From Symbiodinium natans (lineage: Eukaryota; Sar; Dinophyceae; Suessiales; Symbiodiniaceae): 10,033 nucleotides of DNA. The notes below the pieces were generated by a model. The model was not told the origin of the DNA, did not search any database, and worked only from the letters and a program-made list of their open reading frames with translations. Below are positions 1-5,299 of the stretch, piece by piece. The stretch lies in assembly GCA_905221605.1 (NCBI GenBank), contig CAJNDS010002616.1, positions 331,336 to 341,368 of the forward strand, written 5' to 3'. How positions within the stretch are numbered: position 1 is the first letter of the stretch; every line of letters begins with the position of its first letter. The translations under genes were made by a program, and so were the position numbers.

Positions 1-28
1 TCTGGTGCCCTGAACTCTGGGTTGATGG

Positions 29-80
29 CTTTATAGGGCTTAGGGTTGAGGGGTTTAGGGTTTAGGGTTTAGGGTTTAGG
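29..80 (+). repeat. Interstitial telomere-like block, G-rich strand on +
   Basis: Degenerate GGGCTTAGGGTTGAGGG-type sequence leads into consecutive TTTAGGG units from position 54 and ends at a broken unit at 80. It is short and impure on the left and clean on the right. The window begins inside this repeat-rich setting. Confidence 0.9.
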
Positions 81-301
81 AGAACATAAGCAGTCTTTGA
101 GGGTTACCCGGTTGGGCCCGAATACCTTGCTGCATGAGGCCTTGGTCTAACCCCTGGGCGCCCGAGGGTCAGATTTCAACGAACTCCTCAGGGGATGAAT
201 ACCCTAGCCCAAAAAAGCCCCAAGACTCAGGTCATTGGTTCTCAAGCTCTGATGTGTGGACTCCCAGGATTGAACTTCTTTCGACCACCTCCAGGACCTT
301 C
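81..301. other. Non-telomeric island, no recognisable gene
   Basis: About 220 bp of mixed-composition sequence without heptamers. An open frame starts at 134 on + and runs into the CCCTAAA block to 367. Its second half is only the Asn-Pro-Lys-Pro pattern read from the repeat, and its first half (starting MRPWSNPW) matches no family I recognise. Probably non-coding. Confidence 0.6.
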
Positions 302-394
302 CAAACCCTAAACCCTAAACCACAAACCCCAAACCCTAAACCCCAAACCCCAAAACCTAAACCCTAAACCCGTAACCCTAAACCCCAAACCCTA
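302..394 (-). repeat. Interstitial telomere-like block, C-rich strand on +
   Basis: About 13 CCCTAAA-type units mixed with variants (CCCCAAA, CCGTAAC, CCACAAA). Orientation is opposite to the block at 29-80, so the two form an inverted pair around a 221-bp island. Confidence 0.9.
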
Positions 395-480
395 GTAGGC
401 CCAGAACACCGAAAGCCATCTGCCCTCGTCCCCACTCCGCCCTAGCGCGGGGCCTGCCGCACAATGCTGAGATAGAGCCT
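395..480. other. GC-rich island, nothing recognised
   Basis: About 85 bp of GC-rich sequence (for example GCGCGGGGCCTGCCGC near 444) without repeats, frame or RNA-like structure that I can identify. Confidence 0.5.
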
Positions 481-637
481 GCTTAGGTCTCTAGGGCTTG
501 GGCTTAGGGTTTCTAGGGCTTCCAGGGCTTCTAGGGCTTCTAGGGCTTATAGGGCTTATAGGGCTTAGGGGTTAGATGCCCTAAACCCTGGGTTTTAGGG
601 GTTTAGGGGTTTAGGGCTTGGGGTTTAGGGGTTGAGG
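481..637 (+). repeat. Telomere-like block containing a 9-bp-unit array
   Basis: G-rich on +. Positions 512-565 are six consecutive 9-bp units (TCTAGGGCT, TCCAGGGCT, TATAGGGCT). These are the GGG heptamer core lengthened by two bases. At 579-600 the orientation flips within the block: CCCTAAACCC (579-588) faces GGGTTTTAGGG (590-600) and can fold into a near-perfect hairpin. TTTAGGGG-like units follow. Confidence 0.88.
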
Positions 638-775
638 ATACAGTACCGGATTCCAGTACTTCTCTACGAAGAGCTGCAGCTAGTAAGCAGACTCTAACTC
701 TAACCTCTGCTGCATTATGCCTATCAGCACGGGCATCCGCAACACAGCCATATCCCAACCCAGAACCCAAAAACT
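638..775. other. Non-telomeric island, nothing recognised
   Basis: About 135 bp of mixed sequence between blocks of opposite orientation. No frame, tRNA-like fold or repeat is visible. Confidence 0.5.
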
Positions 776-844
776 TAAACCCTAAACCCTAAACCCTAAA
801 CCCTAAACCCTAAACCCTAAACCCTAAACCCTAAACCCTGAACC
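776..844 (-). repeat. Clean CCCTAAA array
   Basis: Nine perfect TAAACCC units (776-838) followed by one degenerate unit. The purity suggests a younger or recently homogenised array compared with the degenerate blocks around it. Confidence 0.93.
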
Positions 845-939
845 TTTTGCGTGTGGGGTGCGCGGGGAGGGTTCCCTTGAGCTCTTAGGATCCTTCCATC
901 TCCAAGAACCCCTGGGCTTGCCTGAGACAGATTGTTTCG
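845..939. other. Non-telomeric island, nothing recognised
   Basis: About 95 bp of ordinary sequence joining a C-rich array to the long G-rich tract. The transition into TTTAGGG at 940 is abrupt, with no gradual decay of units. Confidence 0.5.
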
Positions 940-1301
940 TTTAGGGTTTAGGGTTTAGGGTTTAGGGTTTAGGGTTTAGGGTTTAGGGTTTAGGGTTTAG
1001 GGTTTAGGGTTTAGGGTTTAGGGTTTAGGGTTTAGGGTTTAGGGTTTAGGGTTTATGGGTTAGGGTTTAGGGTTTAGGGTTTAGGGTTTAGGGTTTAGGG
1101 TTTAGGGTTTAGGGTTTAGGGTTTAGGGTTTAGGGTTTAGGGTTTAGGGTTTAGGGTTTAGGGTTTAGGGTTTAGGGTTTAGGGTTTAGGGTTTAGGGTT
1201 AGGTTTAGGGTTTAGGGTTTAGGGTTTAGGGTTTAGGGTTTAGGGTTTAGGGTTTAGGGTTTAGGGTTTAGGGTTTAGGGTTTAGGGTTTAGGGTTTAGG
1301 G
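940..1301 (+). repeat. Long near-perfect (TTTAGGG)n tract
   Basis: 362 bp, about 51-52 units, G-rich strand on +. The only irregularities I see are one TTTATGGG/TTAGGG stretch near 1052-1064 and one shortened unit pair near 1198-1204. This is the longest and purest telomere-like array in the window, yet it is interior, with complex DNA on both sides. It could be a captured telomere end, a telomerase-made repair patch, a slippage expansion, or an assembly join. Confidence 0.97.
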
Positions 1302-1516
1302 CTTGTCGATTTAACATGCGTAGTGTATGGAAAGAGAGAGACGGACGTCCGAAACCTTCAGCGCAAAAGAGTTCCGTCATGTACAATGGAGCTTTACTTT
1401 CTCCCACCCCAGGATGCCACCCAAAGCATCTGTAGGACGCTTAAGTTCTTAAGCGTCGCTAATATTGATAATAGTGTCTGGTAAAGAGATTACAGAAAAT
1501 GTGAGAAACAAAAGAC
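1302..1516. other. AT-richer unique stretch before the satellite cassette
   Basis: About 215 bp without heptamers or a convincing frame. It includes the short perfect palindrome at 1436-1457 and becomes A/T-rich from about 1458 toward the first boundary hairpin. No gene is recognised. Confidence 0.55.
1436..1457. other. Perfect 10-bp inverted repeat with TT centre
   Basis: GACGCTTAAG (1436-1445) and CTTAAGCGTC (1448-1457) are exact reverse complements separated only by TT. In RNA the two central pairs would open to make a usable loop; in DNA it could extrude as a small cruciform. It ends 59 bp before the left boundary element. A similar stem-TT-stem (2977-2990) lies 49 bp before the right boundary element, although the stem sequences differ. 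Confidence 0.85.
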
Positions 1517-1587
1517 CATGCACTTACACAGTAAATGGCTGTAATTATGTTCCATAATTACCATTTACTTCTAGGTAAGACTAGAAA
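1517..1587. repeat. Left copy of hairpin-forming boundary element
   Basis: About 71 bp, repeated in the same orientation at 3040-3110 with roughly 90% identity. It is a layered inverted repeat: outer CTTAC (1523-1527) with GTAAG (1575-1579), middle GTAAATGG (1531-1538) with CCATTTAC (1561-1568), inner TAATTATG (1542-1549) with CATAATTA (1553-1560), and a TTC loop. CTG (1539-1541) is a three-base bulge. The two copies bracket the satellite. It could be a structured RNA, a tiny MITE-like element or a cruciform site; the sequence does not decide which. Confidence 0.85.
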
Positions 1588-1605
1588 GTCGGCTTGCTAA
1601 GGCCT

Positions 1606-1781
1606 TTGGGTGGCTTAGGGGGGCTTACCCCCTCCTGTGGGGTACTCCACACAGAAAAACGCCTTGTTTTGGAGTAATTTTGGCTCCAAGCACGATTTAG
1701 AAAGGCCAGACAAAGAAAAACGCACTTAAAGAGACCACACACAAAGAAACGCACTGTTTTGGAGTAATTTTTGGCCCCAAG
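1606..1781. repeat. Left edge of satellite: scrambled, shortened modules
   Basis: 1606-1652 resembles the start of module C (GGCTTAGGG...CTTACCCC...) but is diverged and lacks about 160 bp of its interior. It passes directly into a B-like segment, a truncated A start (CACGATTTAG at 1691) that breaks off after about 35 bp, and another B-like segment. This is what decayed satellite edges usually look like. Confidence 0.75.
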
Positions 1782-1894
1782 CACGATTTAGCAAGGCCAG
1801 ACAAAGAAAAACGTGTTGTTCCCGAGTAATTTTTGGCTCCAGGCATTTGGCTGGCCACGAGCACTCGAGGGTCCATTTTTTGATCCGGGTTTGA
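1782..1894. repeat. Satellite module A, copy 1
   Basis: Full-length A module from CACGATTTAGC to GGGTTTGAC. It has AGGCATTTGG where copies 3 and 5 have AAGGCCTTTGG. It is followed by a 28-bp remnant of module C/B (1895-1922) before the next A copy. Confidence 0.85.
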
Positions 1895-1922
1895 CTGGGG
1901 CTTAGGGTGGCTTCAGAGAAGC

Positions 1923-2033
1923 CATTTAGCAAGGCCAGACAAGGAAAAACGCGCTGTTCCCGAGTAATTTTTGGCTACAGGCATTTGGCTGGCCACGAGC
2001 ACTCGAGGGTCCGTTTTTTGATCCGGGTTTGAC
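1923..2033. repeat. Satellite module A, copy 2
   Basis: Begins at CATTTAGCAAGG, lacking the first bases (CACG) of the module, and ends at GGGTTTGAC. It shares AGGCATTTGG with copy 1, so copies 1 and 2 are closest relatives. It is joined to copy 3 through a 23-bp C/B remnant (2034-2056). Confidence 0.85.
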
Positions 2034-2056
2034 TGGGCTTCATTTTTGGCTTCAAC

Positions 2057-2448
2057 CACGATTTAGCAAGGCCAGACAAAGAAAAACGCGCTGTTCCCGA
2101 GTAATTTTTGGCTCCAAGGCCTTTGGCTGGCCACGAGCACTCGAGGGTCCATTTTTTGATCCGGGTTTGACTGGGGCTTAGGGTGGCTTACCCTTTCCTG
2201 GGCTACCCCCACAAGAAGGCCAGAATTTTAGAAAATGAGGGGGTAATTTCCGCTATATAAAATCTATTTAAAATTAATTGGGAATCGAGCCATTTTTCCC
2301 GAATCCTGGGGTACCCCCTACGGAGCCTCCCTGGGACCTTCAAAAAAGCTTTCAGCCTCCTTCAGACCTTCGAAAAAGCTTCAGAGAGGCCACGCAAAGA
2401 GAAACGCACTGTTTTGGAGTAATTTTTGGCTTCATTTTTGGCTTCAAC
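2057..2448. repeat. Satellite higher-order unit 1 (A-C-B, 392 bp)
   Basis: Order is A (2057-2171), C (about 2172-2384), B (about 2385-2448). It is followed immediately by a second unit offset by 392 bp. It holds most of an open 72-codon frame (2278-2496) that extends into the next A module. Compared with its counterpart 391 bp downstream, that frame differs at nine bases: seven change amino acids and two are silent, so there is no sign of protein-level selection. Confidence 0.92.
2254..2262 (+). promoter_or_regulatory. TATA-like motif in module C (tentative)
   Basis: TATATAAAA sits in the A/T-rich core of an otherwise GC-balanced satellite unit and is preserved in the second unit at 2645-2653. 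A satellite-internal Pol II promoter is possible, but A/T-rich cores in satellites are common and no transcript start can be seen. Confidence 0.2.
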
Positions 2449-2839
2449 CACGATTTAGCAAGGCCAGACAAAGAAAAACGCGCTGTTCCCGAGTAATTTT
2501 TGGGTCCAAGGCCTTTAGCTGGCCACGAGCACTCGAGGGTCCATTTTTTGATCCGGGTTTGACAGGGCCGAGGGGAGCTTACCCTCTCTTGGGCTACCCC
2601 ACAAGAAGGCCAGAATTTTTGGAAAACGAAGGGGCAATTTCCGCTATATAAAATCTATTTAAAATTAATTGGGAATCGAGCCATTTTTCCCGAATCCTAG
2701 GGTACCCCCCACGGAGCCTCCCTGGGACCTTCGAAAAAGCTTTCAGCCTCCTTCAGACCTTCGAAAGAGCTTCAGAGAGGCCATACAAAGAGAAACGCAC
2801 TGTTTTGGAATAATTTTTGGCTCCACTTTTGGCTTCAAC
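2449..2839. repeat. Satellite higher-order unit 2 (A-C-B, 391 bp)
   Basis: A (2449-2563), C (about 2564-2774), B (about 2775-2839). High identity to unit 1, with scattered substitutions and a few one-base indels, mostly in the first third of C. The equivalent 72-codon frame is at 2669-2887. The pattern is that of a tandem duplication by unequal exchange. Confidence 0.92.
2645..2653 (+). promoter_or_regulatory. TATA-like motif, second module C copy (tentative)
   Basis: Exact repeat of the TATATAAAA at 2254-2262, 391 bp downstream. The same caution applies: preserved by duplication, function unproven. Confidence 0.2.
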
Positions 2840-2953
2840 CACGATTTAGCAAGGCCAGACAAAGAAAAACGCGCTGTTCCCGAGTAATTTTTGGTTCCAA
2901 GGCCTTTGGCTGGCCACGAGCACTCGAAGGTCCATTTTTTGATCCGGGTTTGA
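2840..2953. repeat. Satellite module A, copy 5 (terminal, partial unit)
   Basis: An A module with no C or B after it. The satellite stops at GGGTTTGA (2953) and gives way to GGTTTAGGGC and then to a hairpin-rich A/T stretch. It carries CTCGAAGG where other copies have CTCGAGGG, which removes the CTCGAG palindrome. Confidence 0.88.
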
Positions 2954-2976
2954 TGACCTGGGTTTAGGGCTAACAA

Positions 2977-3030
2977 TAATACTTGTATTAATACTGACAG
3001 TACTGTCTATAGAAATATTAAAGAATATTT
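2977..3030. other. Cluster of three small inverted repeats, A/T-rich
   Basis: TAATAC-TT-GTATTA (2977-2990), the perfect 12-bp palindrome GACAGTACTGTC (2996-3007), and AAATATT-AAAG-AATATTT (3013-3030) follow one another within 54 bp, directly before the right boundary element. Short palindromes are expected more often in A/T-rich DNA, but three contiguous ones next to a long hairpin is notable. Confidence 0.7.
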
Positions 3031-3039
3031 GTATACAGA

Positions 3040-3110
3040 CATGCACTTACCTGTAAATGGCTGTAATTATATTCTATAATTACCATTTACCTCTAGGTAA
3101 GACTTAGAAG
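3040..3110. repeat. Right copy of hairpin-forming boundary element
   Basis: Same architecture as 1517-1587, in the same orientation. Outer stem CTTACCT (3046-3052) with AGGTAAG (3095-3101), seven pairs here versus five on the left; middle GTAAATGG (3053-3060) with CCATTTAC (3083-3090); inner TAATTATA (3064-3071) with TATAATTA (3075-3082); TTC loop and CTG bulge unchanged. Relative to the left copy the loop-closing G-C pair has become A-T by changes on both sides, which keeps the stem intact. Confidence 0.87.
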
Positions 3111-3185
3111 GTTATTTGTTTACATTCCCGTCAAGGTGTGTTACGCTCCTGTACGTGATTGAGGGGTGAGGGTTGAGGTTTAGGG

Positions 3186-3276
3186 CTTAGGGCTTAGGGC
3201 TTAGGGCTTAGGGCTTAGGGCTTAGGGCTTAGGGCTTAGGGCTTAGGGCTTAGGGCTTAGGGCTTAGGGCTTAGGG
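3186..3276 (+). repeat. (CTTAGGG)13, perfect variant-heptamer array
   Basis: Exactly 13 uninterrupted CTTAGGG units, preceded by degenerate GAGGGTTGAGGTTTAGGG from about 3161. A T-to-C variant has been spread through the whole array, implying local expansion from a single variant unit. The island to its left (3111-3160) has nothing recognisable. Confidence 0.96.
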
Positions 3277-3373
3277 CTTTGCGAAGTCTACGGGACTTAG
3301 AACCTCAGTTGTAGCACTTTTGGTAGTTCTACTGATAGCCAGGTCTAAACCTTACCACCCCAGACCCCAACCC
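3277..3373. other. Non-telomeric island, nothing recognised
   Basis: About 97 bp between a G-rich and a C-rich array of opposite orientation. No frame or structure seen. Confidence 0.45.
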
Positions 3374-3450
3374 TAAACCCTAAACCCTAAACCCTAAATT
3401 CTAAACCCTAAACCCTAAACCCTAAACCCTAAACCCTAAACCCTAAACCT
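3374..3450 (-). repeat. CCCTAAA array
   Basis: Eleven TAAACCC-type units with a single changed unit (TAAATTC, 3395-3401) and a final TAAACCT. Opposite orientation to 3186-3276. Confidence 0.93.
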
Positions 3451-3590
3451 CAAGTCGACTTTGGGGGCAGCTGACACTCGGTGACACTCGGGGTCCCGAT
3501 ATTTACTGCTTAGGGCTCAGGGGTGGGCAGTCGAACAAGAATCTAGGGGCCTTGGTAGTCAGAAAAGGGCCTTGGGAGATCTTATAGTAT
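3451..3590. other. Non-telomeric island with an 11-bp direct duplication
   Basis: TGACACTCGG occurs twice back to back near 3472-3492, a short slippage duplication. A few isolated GGGCTTAGGG-like remnants follow. No gene recognised. Confidence 0.5.
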
Positions 3591-3650
3591 AACCCTAAAC
3601 CCAAGCCCTACATCCTAAACCCTAAACCCTAAACCCTCCTTAAACCCCCA
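3591..3650 (-). repeat. Degenerate CCCTAAA block
   Basis: CCCTAAACCC-type units mixed with CAAGCCCTA and CATCCTAAA. Same orientation as the preceding block. Confidence 0.85.
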
Positions 3651-3770
3651 CAGTAGTGAGGCGGGGCGTCTTCATGGGGTCCTCAGTGCGGGACTTATGG
3701 TTGAGGGCCTATAGAGGGCATCTATCCCGCAACTTTCGGGGCTTAGTTGGGTCAGGGGGGTCTCAGGGTG

Positions 3771-3787
3771 TATATATATATATATAT
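3771..3787. repeat. (TA)n microsatellite
   Basis: Eight TA units plus a T, followed by GTATG. It lies in an otherwise undistinguished island (3651-3802). A comparable (TA)n followed by GTATAC is at 7997-8013. Confidence 0.95.
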
Positions 3788-3802
3788 GTATGATTAGGAA
3801 CG

Positions 3803-3860
3803 GTTTAGGGTTTAGGGTCTAGGGTTTTGGGTTTCGGGTTTGGGGTTTAGGGTAGGGTTT
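3803..3860 (+). repeat. Degenerate TTTAGGG block
   Basis: Variants TTTAGGG, TCTAGGG, TTTTGGG, TTTCGGG, TTTGGGG and TTTAGGG occur in succession, so almost every unit carries a different change: an old, unhomogenised array. Confidence 0.88.
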
Positions 3861-4088
3861 CAGAAGAATGGAAAGAACAATCTTACGGACGGCCAAAGCC
3901 ACAGGAGTAGCAGCAATGCTCCCTCTGGATACGCTTTGTGGCAAATCTCTTTTCTTTTCTTAGAGAGGGGGGAGGTCACAAAAACTAAGCCCTAAGCCCT
4001 AAACCGTAAAAGTAGCGGGTTCTTACTTTAGCATAATTTGTGCAAAGAAGGACCAGACTAACCAGAGGGTCTTGTTTTTTCAGGTCTG
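3861..4088. other. Island with two polypyrimidine-AG motifs, no gene recognised
   Basis: About 228 bp. Polypyrimidine runs ending in AG occur at 3947-3962 (CTCTTTTCTTTTCTTAG) and 4071-4083 (CTTGTTTTTTCAG), resembling 3' splice sites, but no open reading frame follows either. A small CCCTAA-type patch is at 3988-4007. Confidence 0.4.
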
Positions 4089-4130
4089 TTTAGGGTTTAC
4101 GGGGTTTATAGGGTTTATAGGGTCTAGGGC
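4089..4130 (+). repeat. Degenerate TTTAGGG block with 9-bp units
   Basis: TTTAGGG, TTTACGGGG, TTTATAGGG, TTTATAGGG, TCTAGGG. The inner TTTATAGGG units share the 9-bp form seen at 9138-9218. Confidence 0.85.
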
Positions 4131-4165
4131 TATTCTTAGCGATTTCCTTTGAATTGGGGCTTAGA

Positions 4166-4181
4166 GTTTCCGAAAGGAAAC
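4166..4181. other. Small hairpin with GAAA tetraloop
   Basis: GTTTCC (4166-4171), loop GAAA, GGAAAC (4176-4181). The loop is of the GNRA type, which is stable in RNA. It is short and isolated within the island 4131-4261, so it may be chance. Confidence 0.35.
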
Positions 4182-4274
4182 ATGGAAGGACACGAGAGCA
4201 AGAAATTGAATGGGCATGTGGTAGTTATTTCATGACGATACGGAGATTCCCTAGATTCTAATTCTAAACCCTAA

Positions 4275-4451
4275 ACTCTTGTTGAGGCCCCGTATGAAAC
4301 CTCCCGTCTGCGACCTCGCACGGGCGTGGTAGAGCAGGAGGCCAAGCAGAAGAGACGTGAAGACCTCGGGAGTGAGAAAAGGGAGGTTGATGAAAGAGAA
4401 GTGACGGAAGGCTTAGAGGGGAAAAGCCCTAAACCCCTTAACCCCAAACCC
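4275..4451 (+). other. Open segment with highly charged translation, no ATG
   Basis: A 59-codon stretch between in-frame stops with no start codon. Its centre (about 4320-4424) reads as a run rich in Glu, Lys and Arg (EQEAKQKRRED and onward), then runs into the CCCTAAA block, where it becomes Pro-Lys-Pro. The charged run reflects purine-rich DNA. It might be a fragment of an exon, but nothing identifies a family. Confidence 0.15.
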
Positions 4452-4462
4452 TAAACCCTATA
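4425..4462 (-). repeat. Short CCCTAAA block
   Basis: CCCTAAACCCCTTAACCCC and two further units, ending in CCCTATAG. About five units, C-rich on +. Confidence 0.85.
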
Positions 4463-4927
4463 GCTTTCGGGTGTTTAGAGGGGGGTCTTAGGTCCCTGAA
4501 CTCTAGACCCTAAATTTAAGAAGAAGCAGCCAGCTCCAGGTGAGTCCCGTTCAAGCATGGGGGTTTATGGCTCAGGAGTTCAGGGGTCATAGGCATCCGA
4601 GGGTTTTAGGGTCATGGGCTCTCGGGTCCAATATTGGGGCCTGAATAGTTAGAATAGGGTTTTGGGGGGTTACTATAGTATGATTGCAAAGGGACCATAA
4701 GAGAATATTTCTTATAGTAATTATTCCGACCCCTATGTTATGGTACATGGTTGAGTGTTTCGGGTTCAGGGCTTGCTTGAGGGTCTTAAGGCTTCGGGGT
4801 CCTTGGGCTAGGGGGATTAGGGCATTTATGGGGTTTAGAGCTCCCGGTTCCGCCGTAACCTGGTGAGAATGATACAAACGGAAGGCGCCCTCTCGGGCTG
4901 ATCGTAAACCTAAACAGGAATAAGGAT
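4463..4927 (+). repeat. Strongly degenerate G-rich mosaic
   Basis: About 465 bp without a gene. Scattered GGGTTT, GGGTCATGGG, GGGTTTTAGGG and GGGGTTTAGAG remnants suggest decayed TTTAGGG sequence interleaved with unrelated DNA. A perfect palindrome TACTATAGTA lies at 4671-4680. Overlapping open frames on both strands (about 4587-4877) translate to Leu/Arg- or Pro/Leu-rich text typical of this repeat and are not considered genes. Confidence 0.5.
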
Positions 4928-4988
4928 CCCTAAACCCTGAACCCTACACCCTAAATCCTAAATCCTAAACTTTAAACCCTAAACCCTA
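4928..4988 (-). repeat. Degenerate CCCTAAA block
   Basis: About nine units including CCCTGAA, CCCTACA, CCCTAAAT and CCTAAACTTTAAA variants. It is followed by a short non-repeat stretch to 5046. Confidence 0.87.
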
Positions 4989-5046
4989 CTGGGCATCCTG
5001 GGTTACCCTAAACCCTTGGTTGACATGGGTTTCGATTTCCAAAGAC

Positions 5047-5182
5047 CCAAGCCCTAAACCCTTAACCCTAAACCCTAAACGCCCGGAAACACTAAAAACC
5101 CGAAAAACCCCAAAAACCCTAAAAATCCTAAATACCCTAAAAACCCTCAAAACCCTCAAAACCCTCAAAACCCTAAAAAACC
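5047..5182 (-). repeat. CCCTAAA block grading into a 9-bp-unit array
   Basis: Heptamers at about 5050-5080, then ten consecutive 9-bp units from 5093 (TAAAAACCC, GAAAAACCC, CAAAAACCC, TAAAAATCC, TAAATACCC, TCAAAACCC three times, ending in TAAAAAACC). Because 9 is a multiple of 3 the array stays open in both directions, giving Thr-Leu-Lys repeats on + and Arg-Val-Leu/Phe repeats on -. These frames are artefacts of the period. Confidence 0.92.
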
Positions 5183-5299
5183 TAAACCATGAACCCAAGG
5201 CCAAGCCACGCTGATGCCCAGAGCGGTCCGCCACTGCGACGGCACGAAGGCGTCCAAGGTGTCGTCTCTGAGCCTGGGAGTTGGGACCCCGATTTTTGG
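5183..5299. other. GC-rich island, nothing recognised
   Basis: About 115 bp, GC-rich, separating C-rich and G-rich blocks. No gene or structure identified. Confidence 0.5.

Larger units (their letters stand above)
1606..2953. repeat. Complex satellite cassette (modules A, B, C)
   Basis: About 1.35 kb of tandem, non-telomeric repeats. Module A (about 114 bp) runs from CACGATTTAGCAAGG to GATCCGGGTTTGAC; five near-complete copies start at 1782, 1923, 2057, 2449 and 2840. Module C (about 212 bp, at 2172 and 2564) has an A/T-rich core with TATATAAAA. Module B (about 65 bp) contains CGCACTGTTTTGGAGTAA. The motif TAATTTTTGG recurs nine times (near 1675, 1765, 1827, 1965, 2102, 2420, 2494, 2811, 2885), showing that B and the middle of A are ancient relatives. 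No coding function is visible. Confidence 0.93.

Noticed and set aside
1581-1932. Two overlapping minus-strand frames of 67-68 codons
   Set aside because: They read the scrambled left edge of the satellite and repeat the same residues because the DNA repeats. Frames shift between modules and there is no family resemblance.
2278-2887. Two near-identical 72-codon frames (2278-2496 and 2669-2887) as a duplicated gene
   Set aside because: They lie inside the tandem satellite exactly one unit (391 bp) apart. Of nine base differences, seven change amino acids and two are silent, so no purifying selection is visible, and no domain is recognised.
3040-3110. U1 snRNA gene, because of ACTTACCTG at 3045-3053
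   Set aside because: Only the nine bases match. The following sequence folds as a simple two-arm hairpin, lacks the U1 stem loops and has no Sm site in place.
3947-4083. Exon bounded by polypyrimidine-AG acceptors
   Set aside because: No open frame of useful length follows either motif and no matching donor is evident.
4627-4700. Third copy of the 9376 fold-back element
   Set aside because: Shares only CCTGAATAG and a short ACTAT/TATGATT stretch. The inverted ends are missing, so similarity is too weak.
4587-4877. Overlapping + and - frames of 60 and 96 codons
   Set aside because: Composition is that of decayed heptamer repeat (Asn-Pro and Leu-Arg-Gly patterns), with no domain, no homologous look and no start context.
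4986-5234. Open frames on both strands with Thr-Leu-Lys or Arg-Val-Leu/Phe repeats
   Set aside because: They are produced by the 9-bp array at 5093-5182, whose period is a multiple of three and which lacks stop codons on either strand.
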